DNA of 64,000 bases from Natranaeroarchaeum aerophilus (GCF_023638055.1 NZ_JAKRVY010000002.1:310001-374000), one strand, 5' to 3'. Shown: positions 25,045 through 33,939, numbered from the stretch's first letter. Translations and numbers: made by a program. The notes: a model not told the origin generated them from the letters alone.

Positions 25045-26898
25045 ATGTCCCTCTCGCCCACGCAGGTGGTTCTCGCTGCGACGCTGCTGGTCGCCCTCGG
25101 CTTCGTCTGGTACTACGAGGGGCGTGGTCGCTGGCGCACCCGGCTAGAGGATCGGTTCGTGTACGGCATCCCCTGGGGAACGCTTGTCACCGTCACGATC
25201 GTCGTCTCCTTTTATGTGCTAGCGCAGGCCGGCGCACGACAGTGGGGTGACCCGCTGACGCTTCCGTACGTCACCTGGTCGTACTTCTATCCGACTGGAA
25301 TCGTCACCTCGGGGATCGCCCACGGTGGCCCCGGACACCTGGTCTCGAACATGGCCGGGACGCTCGCGGTCGCGCCGATCGTGGAGTACGCGTGGAGCCA
25401 TTACCCGAAAAAGCGTGGTCTCGCCGACTCCGGTAACGACGACGGGCTGCTCGCCAGAGCGCTCGTTCGTGCAGTCGTGGTCTTTCCCCTCGCGTTGCTG
25501 TCCGTCGCCTTCGTCACGGCGGTGTTCTCGCTGGGGCCGGGGCTGGGCTTTTCGGGGGCCGTCTTCGCGCTGATCGGGTTCGCGGTCGTTACGTATCCCC
25601 TGCCGACGGTTGTCGCGGTCGTCGTAAGCTCCGCGCTGGGGACGCTGTACAACGCGCTGAGTGAACCGGTGGTCCGCGAGGTCGTCGAGGTCGGAACGCC
25701 CGCGCCGCCGGGGTGGGCCGGGATCGCGTTTCAGGCCCATCTCTTCGGCTTCCTGCTCGGGGTCCTGCTGGCAATCGCGCTGTTGCACTACCGCGGTCGG
25801 CGACCGTCGACCGAGCGGGTCTTCTTTGCGATGGTGACCGTCGGGATGGCCCAGGCGCTCTGGTTGGTCGCGTGGCCGGGCGGGGACGACGTCTACTTTC
25901 TCTATCGCGGTGCTGGCGTCACGTTCGTCCTCCTGTTAACGATACTCGTCACGATCGCCGTTACGGGGAGCGATCGAGCACTGCTGGATCGGCGGCCGCT
26001 GGCTGTACTGCCCCGAGCGCCGTCGCGCCGCCAGCTCGCTGTGGTGTGGCTCGGACTGGTTGTACTGCTCGCAGCTATCAGCATCGGCGGAACGATCATC
26101 ATCGGCGAACTCGTCGGGCTTTCGATCGCCATGACGCTCGTGGCTGCCGGACTGTTGTCGATCCCTGCGGTTCCCCCGCTGGTGCCGGATCGGTGGTTCG
26201 CGGGCCCGGTCTCGCGTCGACAGACGGCGATCGTCTGTCTTACCGTGCTCACACTGCTCGTCGCGCTTCCTAGCATTCCGATCAGTCTCACGACGGTCGG
26301 CGACGACGCCGTTCCGGGTGATGGGGGCGTCGAGATCGAGGATTACACCATCACCTACGAACAGGATGCGGCCAGCGGGCAGGTGTCGGTGATCGATCTC
26401 GGCGGGGATGACGTGCTGGCTGGCGAACAGACGGGCGTGATCGTCGTCAGTGACGAGCGCGAACTCTGGACTGTCGGCGTCCGCGAGGAGGTCCTGGAGT
26501 TCGAGGGGAGCGATACCGCTGTCGTCGGTGGGGTCGGGTGGCACGAGACGGTCCGCGCAGAGCGTAGCGGCTGGGACGTCGTCGGTAACGAGAGCGCGTA
26601 CGTGGTCGATCTCACCCACGATGGCGAGACGACGCGCTCGTTCACTTCGGAGCCGGTCCGTGCGGACGTGCTGATCGACGGCCAGGCGGTCGAGGTCGTG
26701 CCCGAAGACAACGAGTTCCGGCTTCGGGTCCTCGACGACGGTACGACGGTCGACGCGATACCGATTCCAGCGGAGAACGGGACAGCGACCGCCGCGGGGA
26801 TCGAGTTCGCAACCGAACCGACCGACGACGGTGCCAGAGTCGTCGCCGAAACCGCAAGTGATCGGTTCCCCATTGCGGAGCGAGAGACCTATTCGTAG
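25045..26898 (+). CDS. Rhomboid-family intramembrane protease with large C-terminal domain
   Basis: A 617-residue protein. The N-terminal part is a rhomboid protease with catalytic S170 in GLGFSGAVFAL, H232 in QAHLFGFLLG and the oxyanion-site N102 in GHLVSNMAGTL. After the six-helix core there are further membrane helices to about residue 410. A soluble, probably extracellular beta-rich domain of about 200 residues follows (GGVEIEDYTITYEQDAASG onward). Bacterial rhomboids usually stop near 200-300 residues, so the extension is the unusual part. The substrate is unknown. Confidence 0.9.
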   Translation: MSLSPTQVVLAATLLVALGFVWYYEGRGRWRTRLEDRFVYGIPWGTLVTVTIVVSFYVLAQAGARQWGDPLTLPYVTWSYFYPTGIVTSGIAHGGPGHLVSNMAGTLAVAPIVEYAWSHYPKKRGLADSGNDDGLLARALVRAVVVFPLALLSVAFVTAVFSLGPGLGFSGAVFALIGFAVVTYPLPTVVAVVVSSALGTLYNALSEPVVREVVEVGTPAPPGWAGIAFQAHLFGFLLGVLLAIALLHYRGRRPSTERVFFAMVTVGMAQALWLVAWPGGDDVYFLYRGAGVTFVLLLTILVTIAVTGSDRALLDRRPLAVLPRAPSRRQLAVVWLGLVVLLAAISIGGTIIIGELVGLSIAMTLVAAGLLSIPAVPPLVPDRWFAGPVSRRQTAIVCLTVLTLLVALPSIPISLTTVGDDAVPGDGGVEIEDYTITYEQDAASGQVSVIDLGGDDVLAGEQTGVIVVSDERELWTVGVREEVLEFEGSDTAVVGGVGWHETVRAERSGWDVVGNESAYVVDLTHDGETTRSFTSEPVRADVLIDGQAVEVVPEDNEFRLRVLDDGTTVDAIPIPAENGTATAAGIEFATEPTDDGARVVAETASDRFPIAERETYS

Positions 26899-26920
26899 GT
26901 CGAGAGCAAGGGAATCGCGG

Positions 26921-27205
26921 TTATCGCGAGAGATACCCTACGATCCGTGCGTACAGCGACGGTCGAGTGTCGCCGTCGTTCGACGATCGCTCCCTGGCCA
27001 GTTGACGCTCGGTTTCCGCCAGGCGGCGCTCGTACTGCTGGATGACTGTCTGTAACCGTTGCTCTTTCCGTTCGAGTTCGGCTTCGAGTTCGCATCGTCT
27101 CGCGGTCTCGTCCGGACGGGGTATCGACCGGTTCGACTCCCGTTGCCTGTTCCACTGCCACTCCCCATTCCCACTGATGCTCTCGGTGGGGCGATCGGAT
27201 GACAT
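26921..27205 (-). CDS. Short coiled-coil hypothetical protein
   Basis: A 94-residue protein beginning MSSDRPTESISGNG. A long charged helix (ETARRCELEAELERKEQRLQ to about TERQLARERSS) is predicted as a coiled coil, and the C-terminus LYARIVGYLSR looks like a short amphipathic membrane-contacting helix. I recognise no family. It lies convergent to the rhomboid gene, 22 bases from its stop. An ATG five codons upstream (27220) is an alternative start. Confidence 0.6.
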   Translation of the reverse strand: MSSDRPTESISGNGEWQWNRQRESNRSIPRPDETARRCELEAELERKEQRLQTVIQQYERRLAETERQLARERSSNDGDTRPSLYARIVGYLSR

Positions 27206-27353
27206 CGGGATACGAAACATTGTGAGCGAGTACCATAATATTCAGTCAGACGGATGTCCTGCACGTGTACGATGCGGGCGGACACGCGTTGCACAGGTTG
27301 GGGGAGACGACCTTCGCCAACCCTTAGGAGTGTCGACCACTTTCTGGTATCCA

Positions 27354-28202
27354 ATGGACGAGATCGACAGCGACGCCGTCTCCGGCGTCTACGACGAGTT
27401 ACAGGACTCCCACGAGGCGATGTGGGACCAGCAGGGCCACCGGAGTCTCCATTACGGCTACTACGACGACGAGCACGACGAGCCAGCTACCGCAGTGGAG
27501 AACACGACCCGCATCCTCGCGACGCTTGCCGGGATTGAGTCCGGCGATCGCGTGCTGAACGTCGGCTGTGGGGCCGGTGCGGAATCGATCTGGATCGCGG
27601 CCCAGCGCGGGGCCGAGGTCGTCGGGATCGACGTCAACGAGGGGTTGCTCGAATTCGCTCGCGAGCACGCGCGTAAGAACGGTGTTGCCGAGTCGGTCAC
27701 GTTCCGGACCGACGACTTTCACGAACTGACGACCGTCGAGGACGACTCCGTCGACGTCGTGTGGGGGCTAGAAGCGCTCTGTCACGCGCGGGATCTTGAC
27801 GCCGTTCTGGAACAGGTCGCACGCGTCCTCGCGCCGGGCGGTCGGCTCGTCGTCGGCGACCTGTTCCAGCACCAGCGTGACCTCGACGATGGAGAACGAA
27901 ATCGGTTGGGGCGCGTCGACGACGGCTTTGGCGTCTCCGTCACACGGATCGACGCGCTGGAATCGGGACTCGACGCGGCAGGCTTTACGAACGTCTCGAT
28001 CCGCGATGTCACCGAAGCCGTCCGGCCGTCGGTCCGGAGACGGGGGATCACTGGCCTCGTAAACTATCCAGTCCAGCGCCTTCGGGGTCTGTTCGGTAGC
28101 GGGTCGGATCGGGAACTGGCGCTCTATCGGGCCTCCTACGAGGTTTACAAACTGGTCGGGAGCGGCGCGCTGGGATATTACATCGTTACAGCAGAGCGGT
28201 GA
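27354..28202 (+). CDS. SAM-dependent class I methyltransferase
   Basis: A 282-residue Rossmann-fold methyltransferase. Motif I is VLNVGCGAGAES, the acidic ribose ligand is at the end of VVGIDVNEG, and VVWGLEALCH and LAPGGRLVVGDLF are motifs II/III. The N-terminal lead with HYGYYDDEHD resembles small-molecule methyltransferases (tocopherol, glycine or sterol type) rather than RNA methylases. The substrate is not predictable. The start at 27354 is the first ATG before the conserved region. It stands alone, before the metal transporter promoter. Confidence 0.87.
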   Translation: MDEIDSDAVSGVYDELQDSHEAMWDQQGHRSLHYGYYDDEHDEPATAVENTTRILATLAGIESGDRVLNVGCGAGAESIWIAAQRGAEVVGIDVNEGLLEFAREHARKNGVAESVTFRTDDFHELTTVEDDSVDVVWGLEALCHARDLDAVLEQVARVLAPGGRLVVGDLFQHQRDLDDGERNRLGRVDDGFGVSVTRIDALESGLDAAGFTNVSIRDVTEAVRPSVRRRGITGLVNYPVQRLRGLFGSGSDRELALYRASYEVYKLVGSGALGYYIVTAER

Positions 28203-28235
28203 TCGAGTGTATACCGTTGAAGCTCCAGCGATAGA

Positions 28236-28250
28236 TTAGATACAATCTAA
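28236..28250. promoter_or_regulatory. Operator-like palindrome 1 before the Zn/Mn transporter operon
   Basis: TTAGAT-ACA-ATCTAA is a perfect inverted repeat. It overlaps the left edge of an A/T-rich TATA-like stretch (AAATTTATTG). The TTAG...CTAA form resembles binding sites of DtxR/SirR-type metalloregulators in haloarchaea. Binding is inferred. Confidence 0.6.
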
Positions 28251-28276
28251 ATTTATTGAGTAGCAACACTTTTACT

Positions 28277-28290
28277 TTAGACCCGTCTAA
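28277..28290. promoter_or_regulatory. Operator-like palindrome 2 before the Zn/Mn transporter operon
   Basis: TTAGAC-CC-GTCTAA is a perfect inverted repeat ending 9 bases before the ATG at 28300. Its centre is about 40 bases, close to four helical turns, from palindrome 1, so the two sites face the same side of the DNA across the promoter. A repressor here would block the transcription start. Confidence 0.65.
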
Positions 28291-28299
28291 TCCCATGTA

Positions 28300-29316
28300 A
28301 TGGTAGACGATCGCACGAACGGAGTATCACGACGAAAAGCACTGGCAATCGGCGGTAGTGCTCTCTCTATCGGGATTGCGGGCTGTGCCTCCGGCACGCC
28401 CGATGACGAAGGTGACGGTCCCGTCGCAGTTGCCTCCTTTTTCACGTTTTACGACTTCGCTCGGCAGGTCGCCGAGGGAACGTCGATCACAGCAAAGAAC
28501 TTGGTCCCGACGGGGCTCCACGGACACGGCTGGGAGCCGGATCCGTCGATCCAGGTGGACATCGTCGACGCGGACGCGTTCGTCCACGTCGGCCCGGACT
28601 TCCAACCGTGGGCTGATCGTGCGATCCAGACCGCACGGGATGACGGAGCAGACACCGAGTACGTTAACGCTCGCAAGGGGATCGACCTCATCAATCTGGC
28701 GGACACCGTGGAGGAAGACGAGCAGGTCGATCAGGGTAAGGATCCGCACTTCTGGCTGGATCCCGAGCGCGCGAAAGGCTCCGTCGACAATATCCGCGAC
28801 GGCCTCAGTCGGATCGCACCGGACGAGGAGGAGCAACTGGCCGACAACGCCGAAGCCGTCAAAGAGGAACTCGATGTGCTTGACGAGGAATGGCAAACGC
28901 TCGCCGATGCCGCTGAGCGAGATGTGGCTTTCCTCGCCGCCCACAACGCCTTTGAGTACGTCGGGCAGCGGTACGGGCTCACGTTACAGCCACTCGTCAA
29001 GAACCTCGCAGCCGATGACGACGTCCGTCCGACGGACATGCAGCGAGCACAGGATACGATCGAAGCAAACGATATCCGCAATATCGGCGCGGCGATCTTC
29101 GAACCGCGACGACCTGCTCAGCAGTTGCGCGATGAGACCGACGTCGAGGCGTACTACCCCGTTACTCCCTATGCCGGGACGACAGAAGAGTGGGCGGATC
29201 AGGGCTGGGGCTACTTCGATATTGCCCGTGAAATCAACATGAACACGTTCCGAAAAATCCTCGAGGCGGGCGAACCGGAGGACGGATTCGACGAGGAGTG
29301 GCGTAACTTCGAATAA
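28300..29316 (+). CDS. Metal ABC transporter substrate-binding lipoprotein (Zn/Mn)
   Basis: A 338-residue cluster A-I solute-binding protein. The N-terminus has a twin-arginine motif (SRRKALAIGG, R11-R12) and a lipobox cysteine at 29 (GIAGCASG), so it is a Tat-exported lipoprotein. Metal-ligand candidates are the histidines of VPTGLHGHGWEPDP, VHVGPDFQPW, KDPHFWLDP and LAAHNAFEY. No long His-rich loop is present, so zinc and manganese remain equally possible. It is the first gene of an operon with the ATPase and permease, behind two perfect palindromes suggesting control by a DtxR-family repressor. Confidence 0.92.
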   Translation: MVDDRTNGVSRRKALAIGGSALSIGIAGCASGTPDDEGDGPVAVASFFTFYDFARQVAEGTSITAKNLVPTGLHGHGWEPDPSIQVDIVDADAFVHVGPDFQPWADRAIQTARDDGADTEYVNARKGIDLINLADTVEEDEQVDQGKDPHFWLDPERAKGSVDNIRDGLSRIAPDEEEQLADNAEAVKEELDVLDEEWQTLADAAERDVAFLAAHNAFEYVGQRYGLTLQPLVKNLAADDDVRPTDMQRAQDTIEANDIRNIGAAIFEPRRPAQQLRDETDVEAYYPVTPYAGTTEEWADQGWGYFDIAREINMNTFRKILEAGEPEDGFDEEWRNFE

Positions 29317-29332
29317 CAACTCACTACCTACT

Positions 29333-30076
29333 ATGACAGTCATTCACGTCGATAACGTTTCCTTTGGCTACACTGCCGCCCCTGTTCTCGAAGACATCTC
29401 CTTCGATGTCGATGCGGGCGAATACGTCGGCATCGTCGGCCCGAACGGCTCCGGAAAGAGCACGCTCTTGCAACTCCTGCTCGGCCTACATGCCCCCGAT
29501 ACGGGCCACGTGGAACTGCTGGGATATCCTGCTCGCGAGTTCGCCGAGCGCGAGCGCGTGGGCTACGTCGCTCAGGATGTCACGGAAGACACCAAACGGA
29601 TGCCGATCACAGTCGCCGAGGTCGTGCTTATGGGACGGTTCCCCCACGCTGGCTTCGGCCGTATCGGCGTGGAAGACCGCACCAAGGCTCGCGAGGCACT
29701 GCAGACGGTCGGGATCGACCACCTTGCGAACCGACGGATCACGAACCTCTCCGGCGGCCAGCGCCAGCGCACATACATCGCCCGTGCGCTCGCCGGTGAC
29801 GCCGAGTTGCTCGTCCTAGACGAACCGACAGTGGGTGTCGACGCCGAGTCAGTTGAGTCCTTTTTCGACCTCCTCGGGGACCTCAACGACGACGGCATGA
29901 CGATCCTGCTTGTCGAACACGATATCGGAGCCGTTATCGAACATACGGATCGGGTCCTGTGTCTCAACCGGGAACTGTACTTCGACGGACCGCCTGTCGA
30001 GTTCGCCGAGAGCGACGCACTGGATCGGGCGTACGGTACCAACGTCCGGCGTGACGACGAGGTGACGGTCGTATGA
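29333..30076 (+). CDS. Metal ABC transporter ATP-binding protein
   Basis: A 247-residue ABC ATPase with Walker A GPNGSGKST, Q-loop region GYVAQDV, signature LSGGQRQR, Walker B LLVLDEPTVG and H-loop VEHD. It belongs to the ZnuC/MntB-type importers. It starts 16 bases after the binding-protein gene and overlaps the permease gene by four bases, so the three form one operon and one transporter. Confidence 0.95.
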   Translation: MTVIHVDNVSFGYTAAPVLEDISFDVDAGEYVGIVGPNGSGKSTLLQLLLGLHAPDTGHVELLGYPAREFAERERVGYVAQDVTEDTKRMPITVAEVVLMGRFPHAGFGRIGVEDRTKAREALQTVGIDHLANRRITNLSGGQRQRTYIARALAGDAELLVLDEPTVGVDAESVESFFDLLGDLNDDGMTILLVEHDIGAVIEHTDRVLCLNRELYFDGPPVEFAESDALDRAYGTNVRRDDEVTVV

Positions 30077-31056
30077 GCGTCCCGGGGGCGTCGACCGGAG
30101 CCGTGCCGACACCGTACGATGCCGCGTTCTGGTTGCTCGACCGGTGGAGCGACGTCCTGTCGGTCTTCGGGGAGGAGTTCGGCATCGAGATGCTCCAGTA
30201 CGGGTTCATGCATCGCGCGTTTCTGGTGGGCATGCTCATTGCGGTGATGGCCCCGCTGATCGGGACCTTTCTCGTCCACCGCCAGCTCGCGCTGATCGGC
30301 GACGCGCTCGCACACACCGCCTTCGCGGGCGTCGCGGTTGGGTTATTCGTCAACGCCACGCTTGGAACGGGCGTTTCGCCGTACCTCGCCGCGGTCGTCG
30401 TCGCAATGCTCGCCGCGCTCGCCATCGAACTCATCTCCGAGGTGACCGACGCGTACAACGACGTGTCGATGGCAATCGTCCTTTCGACCGGGTTTGCACT
30501 CGGTGCGGTACTGATCAGTCTCAACGCGGGTGGACTCGCAGTCGGCGTTAATCAGTACCTCTTTGGCAACCTCTCGACGGTGACGAACGAGAACGCAGCA
30601 CTCCTGCTGGGACTGTTCACCGTCATCGCGCTCGTCGTCGGGATTACCTACAAACAGCTACTCTACGTCACCTTCGACGAAACGGCCGCCCGCGTGGCGG
30701 GCATCAACGTTCCCTGGTACAACCGCATCATGTCGATGCTCACCGCGATGGTCGTCGTCGGGGCGATGCAGATCATGGGGGTCATCCTCGTCGCAGCAAT
30801 GCTCGTCGTCCCCGTTGCCGGTGCGACACAGGTCGCCCGGAGCTTCCGTGAGGCGCTGCTGGCATCAGTGATCCTGGCCGAGATCGCCGTCCTGGTAGGG
30901 ATCACGCTCTCCTTCCAGTACGAGTCTACCGCTGGCGGAACCATCGTACTCGTCGCAGTCGCGCTCTACATCATCGCCGTACTCCTCGGGAAACTGCAGT
31001 CGTCACGGGCGGAGACCGACGCTCCGACGGCCCCCGATGGGTCCTCCGCTGATTGA
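30073..31056 (+). CDS. Metal ABC transporter permease
   Basis: A 327-residue ABC-3 family permease with about eight or nine membrane helices. The cytoplasmic coupling region around DETAARVAGINVPWYN and the family block VAAMLVVPVAGATQVARSFR are present. The N-terminus has about 50 residues before the first helix (ending FGIEMLQYGFMHRAF), as in other haloarchaeal members. It is the last gene of the Zn/Mn import operon, and a 153-base gap with no gene separates it from the convergent SLC13 permease gene. Confidence 0.93.
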   Translation: MSVPGASTGAVPTPYDAAFWLLDRWSDVLSVFGEEFGIEMLQYGFMHRAFLVGMLIAVMAPLIGTFLVHRQLALIGDALAHTAFAGVAVGLFVNATLGTGVSPYLAAVVVAMLAALAIELISEVTDAYNDVSMAIVLSTGFALGAVLISLNAGGLAVGVNQYLFGNLSTVTNENAALLLGLFTVIALVVGITYKQLLYVTFDETAARVAGINVPWYNRIMSMLTAMVVVGAMQIMGVILVAAMLVVPVAGATQVARSFREALLASVILAEIAVLVGITLSFQYESTAGGTIVLVAVALYIIAVLLGKLQSSRAETDAPTAPDGSSAD

Positions 31057-31209
31057 CGATCAGTGTAATGGCCAGGGTTGCGTCATGGAAAATCCAGCAA
31101 TGCTACTGTCGGTAGTTGGCGTTATCCAGCGACGGTGCGTATCCCCGTGGTAAACGGTGAGGTTTTGCGCCCGGTCATCCCATACTACTCTCGTTTGATT
31201 TCACACCCG

Positions 31210-33105
31210 CTATGCGACCCCCCAGATCGCGTGAATCCCGAGAACCGTGACGACGGTCAATAACAACTGGAGCGGACCGCCGACCCGCATGTAGTCGGTG
31301 AATCGATACCCGCCGGGGCCGTACACCATCAGGTTCGTCTGGTAGCCGACCGGCGTCATAAACGCCGTCGACGCCGCGAACGTCACCGCGAGCGCGAACG
31401 CGAGCGGGTCCCCGCCGACCGCCACTGCGATGTCGACGGAGACGGGGATCATCAACACGACCGAGGCGTTGTTGCTGACGATGTTCGTGAGCACTGCCGT
31501 CAGGAGGTAGAGAACTCCAAGCAGGATCAACAGATCGAGTCCGCCGGTGGCACTGACGACGTGGCCCGCGATAAACGCCGCACCGCCGGTTGCCTCCATT
31601 GCGATCCCCAGCGGGATGAGCCCCGCCAGCAGGAAGATGACGTTCCAGTCGACTGCCTCGTATACTTCCGACGGGCGCAGACAGCCGGTCGCGACCATCG
31701 CTACCATCCCACCGAGCGCGGCGACAGCGATCGGGGCCAGTCCCGCGCCAGCAAGGCCGACGACGAGCGCGACGATTCCGAGCGCTATCGGTAGCTTCGA
31801 TTTCCGGTATTCGGGGACGTAAAACTCGCCCGCGACCACGAAGTTGCGATCGTTCGCGAACCGCTGGAAGGTGTCCGCACTCGCCTGGATGAGCAAGGTG
31901 TCGCCACCGCGGAGTCGCCGTTCGTCCATCCGGGCGTGAATGACGCGTCCCCCGCGCCGGATCGCCAGCACCGTCGCGTCGTACCGCTGTCGGAAGTTCA
32001 GCGTTTCGAGGGTCTCGCCGATCAACGACGAGTCGGGGGTAATAACCACCTCCGCCAGTTGCTGTGACTCGACCTCCTCTACCTCGTCGTCGTCCACGTT
32101 GAGGGCCTCGTCTCCCACATCCGCCTCCGCATCGGGTGCGAGACCGAGTCCCTGGGTTTCGATCAGCGATGTGAGGCTCTCGCGGTCGGTTCGCAACACG
32201 AGAACATCGCCACTTCGGATCTCTTTTTGTGCCAGCGGCTCGGTGAACGCTTGCTTGCCGCGAATGAACTGGACGATGTCGGCGTCGACGTCCATCGACC
32301 GCAGACACTCGTCGACGGTCTGGCCGATAAACTGCGAGTCTTCCTCGACGACGACCTCTGTCAGGTACTCGGCCATCTCGAAGTCATCAGTGAGCTCTTC
32401 GGAGATCTTGACCCGCTCCGGCGTCAGTCGCACCCCGATGGTCAGCAGATACGCACAGCCGACGACCAGCACGAGCAGGCCCAGCGTGGTGAACTCGAAC
32501 ATCGAGAACGCCTCGTACTCCGCTCCCATGCTGTCGTAAATGTCGCTTGCTAGCAGGTTCGTCGACGTGCCGACCAGCGTCAACATCCCGCCCATCATCG
32601 CCGCAAAGGAGATCGGCATCAGCAGTTTCGAGGGGGAAACGCCGGTTCGGTCGGACAGTTCTGAGACCATCGGGATCATCACGGCCACGACCGGCGTATT
32701 GTTGATGAATCCCGCCGTCCCGCCCGACAGCCCGAGCACTGCAACCAGCTGTTTGAACGAACTGTCGCCGTACCGATCTGCGATCTCGCTCCCGATAACG
32801 CTGATCAGTCCGGTCCGGCGGATCCCCTCGCTGAGGACGAACATCCCCAGGACGGCGATCGTCGCGCTACTCGAAAACCCAGAGAGTCCCTGTGCGAGAT
32901 CGACGCCGGTCCACGGTTCGAGGACGATCAGCGCGACCATCACACCGATCGCAGTGATGTCGATCGGCACCGGCTCCCAGACGAAGAGGACGAGGGCGAC
33001 CGCAATGATCCCGAAGACTACGAGCATGTCCACCGACAGCGCGGGCGGGGCCGTCGTCGTAGCGGCAGAGACCGTAGCGACTGCGGCAGCGATCATATGC
33101 TGCAT
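31210..33105 (-). CDS. SLC13-type permease with two TrkA_C domains
   Basis: A 631-residue transporter of the SLC13/ArsB/CitM superfamily. Two sets of membrane helices (about residues 25-220 and 440-631) surround two cytosolic RCK_C/TrkA_C domains (about 240-310, SQFIGQTVDECL; about 340-420, SSLIGETLETLNF). The hairpin-turn motifs TGFINNTPVVAV-like (GTAGFINNTPVVAV) and IVSNNASVVLMIP, each with NN/NT, are the substrate- and sodium-binding loops of the family. It may carry dicarboxylates, sulfate or a related anion; the sequence does not decide. The TrkA_C pair suggests gating by a nucleotide or ion. Confidence 0.9.
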   Translation of the reverse strand: MQHMIAAAVATVSAATTTAPPALSVDMLVVFGIIAVALVLFVWEPVPIDITAIGVMVALIVLEPWTGVDLAQGLSGFSSSATIAVLGMFVLSEGIRRTGLISVIGSEIADRYGDSSFKQLVAVLGLSGGTAGFINNTPVVAVMIPMVSELSDRTGVSPSKLLMPISFAAMMGGMLTLVGTSTNLLASDIYDSMGAEYEAFSMFEFTTLGLLVLVVGCAYLLTIGVRLTPERVKISEELTDDFEMAEYLTEVVVEEDSQFIGQTVDECLRSMDVDADIVQFIRGKQAFTEPLAQKEIRSGDVLVLRTDRESLTSLIETQGLGLAPDAEADVGDEALNVDDDEVEEVESQQLAEVVITPDSSLIGETLETLNFRQRYDATVLAIRRGGRVIHARMDERRLRGGDTLLIQASADTFQRFANDRNFVVAGEFYVPEYRKSKLPIALGIVALVVGLAGAGLAPIAVAALGGMVAMVATGCLRPSEVYEAVDWNVIFLLAGLIPLGIAMEATGGAAFIAGHVVSATGGLDLLILLGVLYLLTAVLTNIVSNNASVVLMIPVSVDIAVAVGGDPLAFALAVTFAASTAFMTPVGYQTNLMVYGPGGYRFTDYMRVGGPLQLLLTVVTVLGIHAIWGVA

Positions 33106-33162
33106 GGATGAGGAATACTCAAAAACGTTCTCGTCTGCTCACGGTTTTGTGACTTACGTAGA

Positions 33163-33191
33163 GACGAGCACACGCTACGCAGTGGTCGTCG
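33163..33191. repeat. 29-bp imperfect palindrome, copy 1 (second copy at 34171)
   Basis: GACGAGCACACGCTACGC followed by AGTGGTCGTCG. It matches the element at 34171-34199 with two mismatches, and it folds back on itself (GACGAGCAC against GTGGTCGTC). The two copies bracket the toxin-antitoxin pair. Confidence 0.75.
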
Positions 33192-33226
33192 CCTGTCGTA
33201 TTGACCTCAGAGAGCAGCTACTGTTG

Positions 33227-33511
33227 TCAATCGTCATCAGCAGTGTATGCACCCCCACGGCGTTTGATACGCCCAATGATCATCCGCCGTTGGCCTCGGC
33301 GGAACCGCACGGACAATCGGAACCCACCGACTCGGACCTTCCGATACGGGCTATTCTGAAGCGGCTCTCCGTAGTCTGGTGGATCACGCCACGGTGAATC
33401 GACAATCTCATCGAGTTTGTCGAGAATGCGGTCCTGGTCGGTCGGCGGTAGCTTGTCAAGGTCGTTCTGTGCCTTCGCTGCGAGCTCCCACGTCCACTCC
33501 TCGTCACTCAT
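33227..33511 (-). CDS. RelE/ParE-superfamily toxin
   Basis: A 94-residue protein with the RelE fold pattern: WTWELAAKAQNDLDKLP helix pair, a linker with PWRDPPDYGEPL, and the strand-rich C-terminus YRKVRVGGFRLSVRFRR then IIGRIKRRGGAY. RelE-type toxins cut mRNA in the ribosome; ParE types poison gyrase. The basic C-terminal strands favour the RelE type. Its start at 33511 overlaps the antitoxin stop by eight bases, the usual arrangement of a type II pair. Confidence 0.85.
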   Translation of the reverse strand: MSDEEWTWELAAKAQNDLDKLPPTDQDRILDKLDEIVDSPWRDPPDYGEPLQNSPYRKVRVGGFRLSVRFRRGQRRMIIGRIKRRGGAYTADDD

Positions 33512-33785
33512 TGCCCGTGCCGAACCGCTCGCGCGCTTCGTCTGCCGACATCGTCTGCTCCGAGCGGATATCCGCATCGGCGTCGAGAAGCGCGACGAGT
33601 TCGTCCCGGTCAAACGTCGGGAACTCGACCGCATCACGGAGGGTGTAACGGATGAACTCGCTTCTGCTGTTGAAGCCGCGGCCCTGCCACGTACCGTCTA
33701 TCTCGTCGAGGAACGACTCGGTGACTTTGAAATTTACCGTGACGATTTCCTCGTCGTCGTTATTGTTCGTAGTTGCTCCACACAT
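33504..33785 (-). CDS. Ribbon-helix-helix antitoxin
   Basis: A 93-residue protein. Residues about 10-55 form a ribbon-helix-helix DNA-binding fold (IVTVNFKVTESFLDEIDG, then FNSRSEFIRYTLRDAV). The acidic C-terminus (LLDADADIRSEQ, MSADEARERFGTGNE) would wrap the toxin. RHH antitoxins repress their own operon. I place the start at 33785 (MCGATTNNN); an ATG two codons upstream, or one at 33848, is possible. The start region lies about 70 bases from the tRNA-Gly-derived array. Confidence 0.82.
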   Translation of the reverse strand: MCGATTNNNDDEEIVTVNFKVTESFLDEIDGTWQGRGFNSRSEFIRYTLRDAVEFPTFDRDELVALLDADADIRSEQTMSADEARERFGTGNE

Positions 33786-33854
33786 ATGCATGTAACACGT
33801 CTGTCTTACGCATAGTCGTTTCGCCGGGAACCGATGAAGGGAGTTCACGCGCTA

Positions 33855-33892
33855 CTTGTCGGTTGGAAATCGGAGAAGTGCGTCGGCGGGGA
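33855..33892. repeat. 38-bp direct repeat, left copy (tRNA-Gly 3' junction duplicate)
   Basis: Identical to 34337-34374. The shared 38 bases hold 24 bases of the 3' flank of tRNA-Gly plus the last 14 bases of the tRNA itself, so this is a duplicate of the tRNA/flank junction lying 482 bases away. It looks like an attachment-site pair. Confidence 0.85.
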
Positions 33893-33939
33893 GTTCGCTG
33901 AGTTGTGCGAAGCGAACGTCGGTCGACGGCTGTCGACCG

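Noticed and set aside
23684-25045. A 453-codon minus-strand frame rich in Arg and Pro
   Set aside because: It crosses mch, the microprotein, the HMA and the thiamine-binding genes in another frame, and shows no motif. It is a GC-rich shadow.
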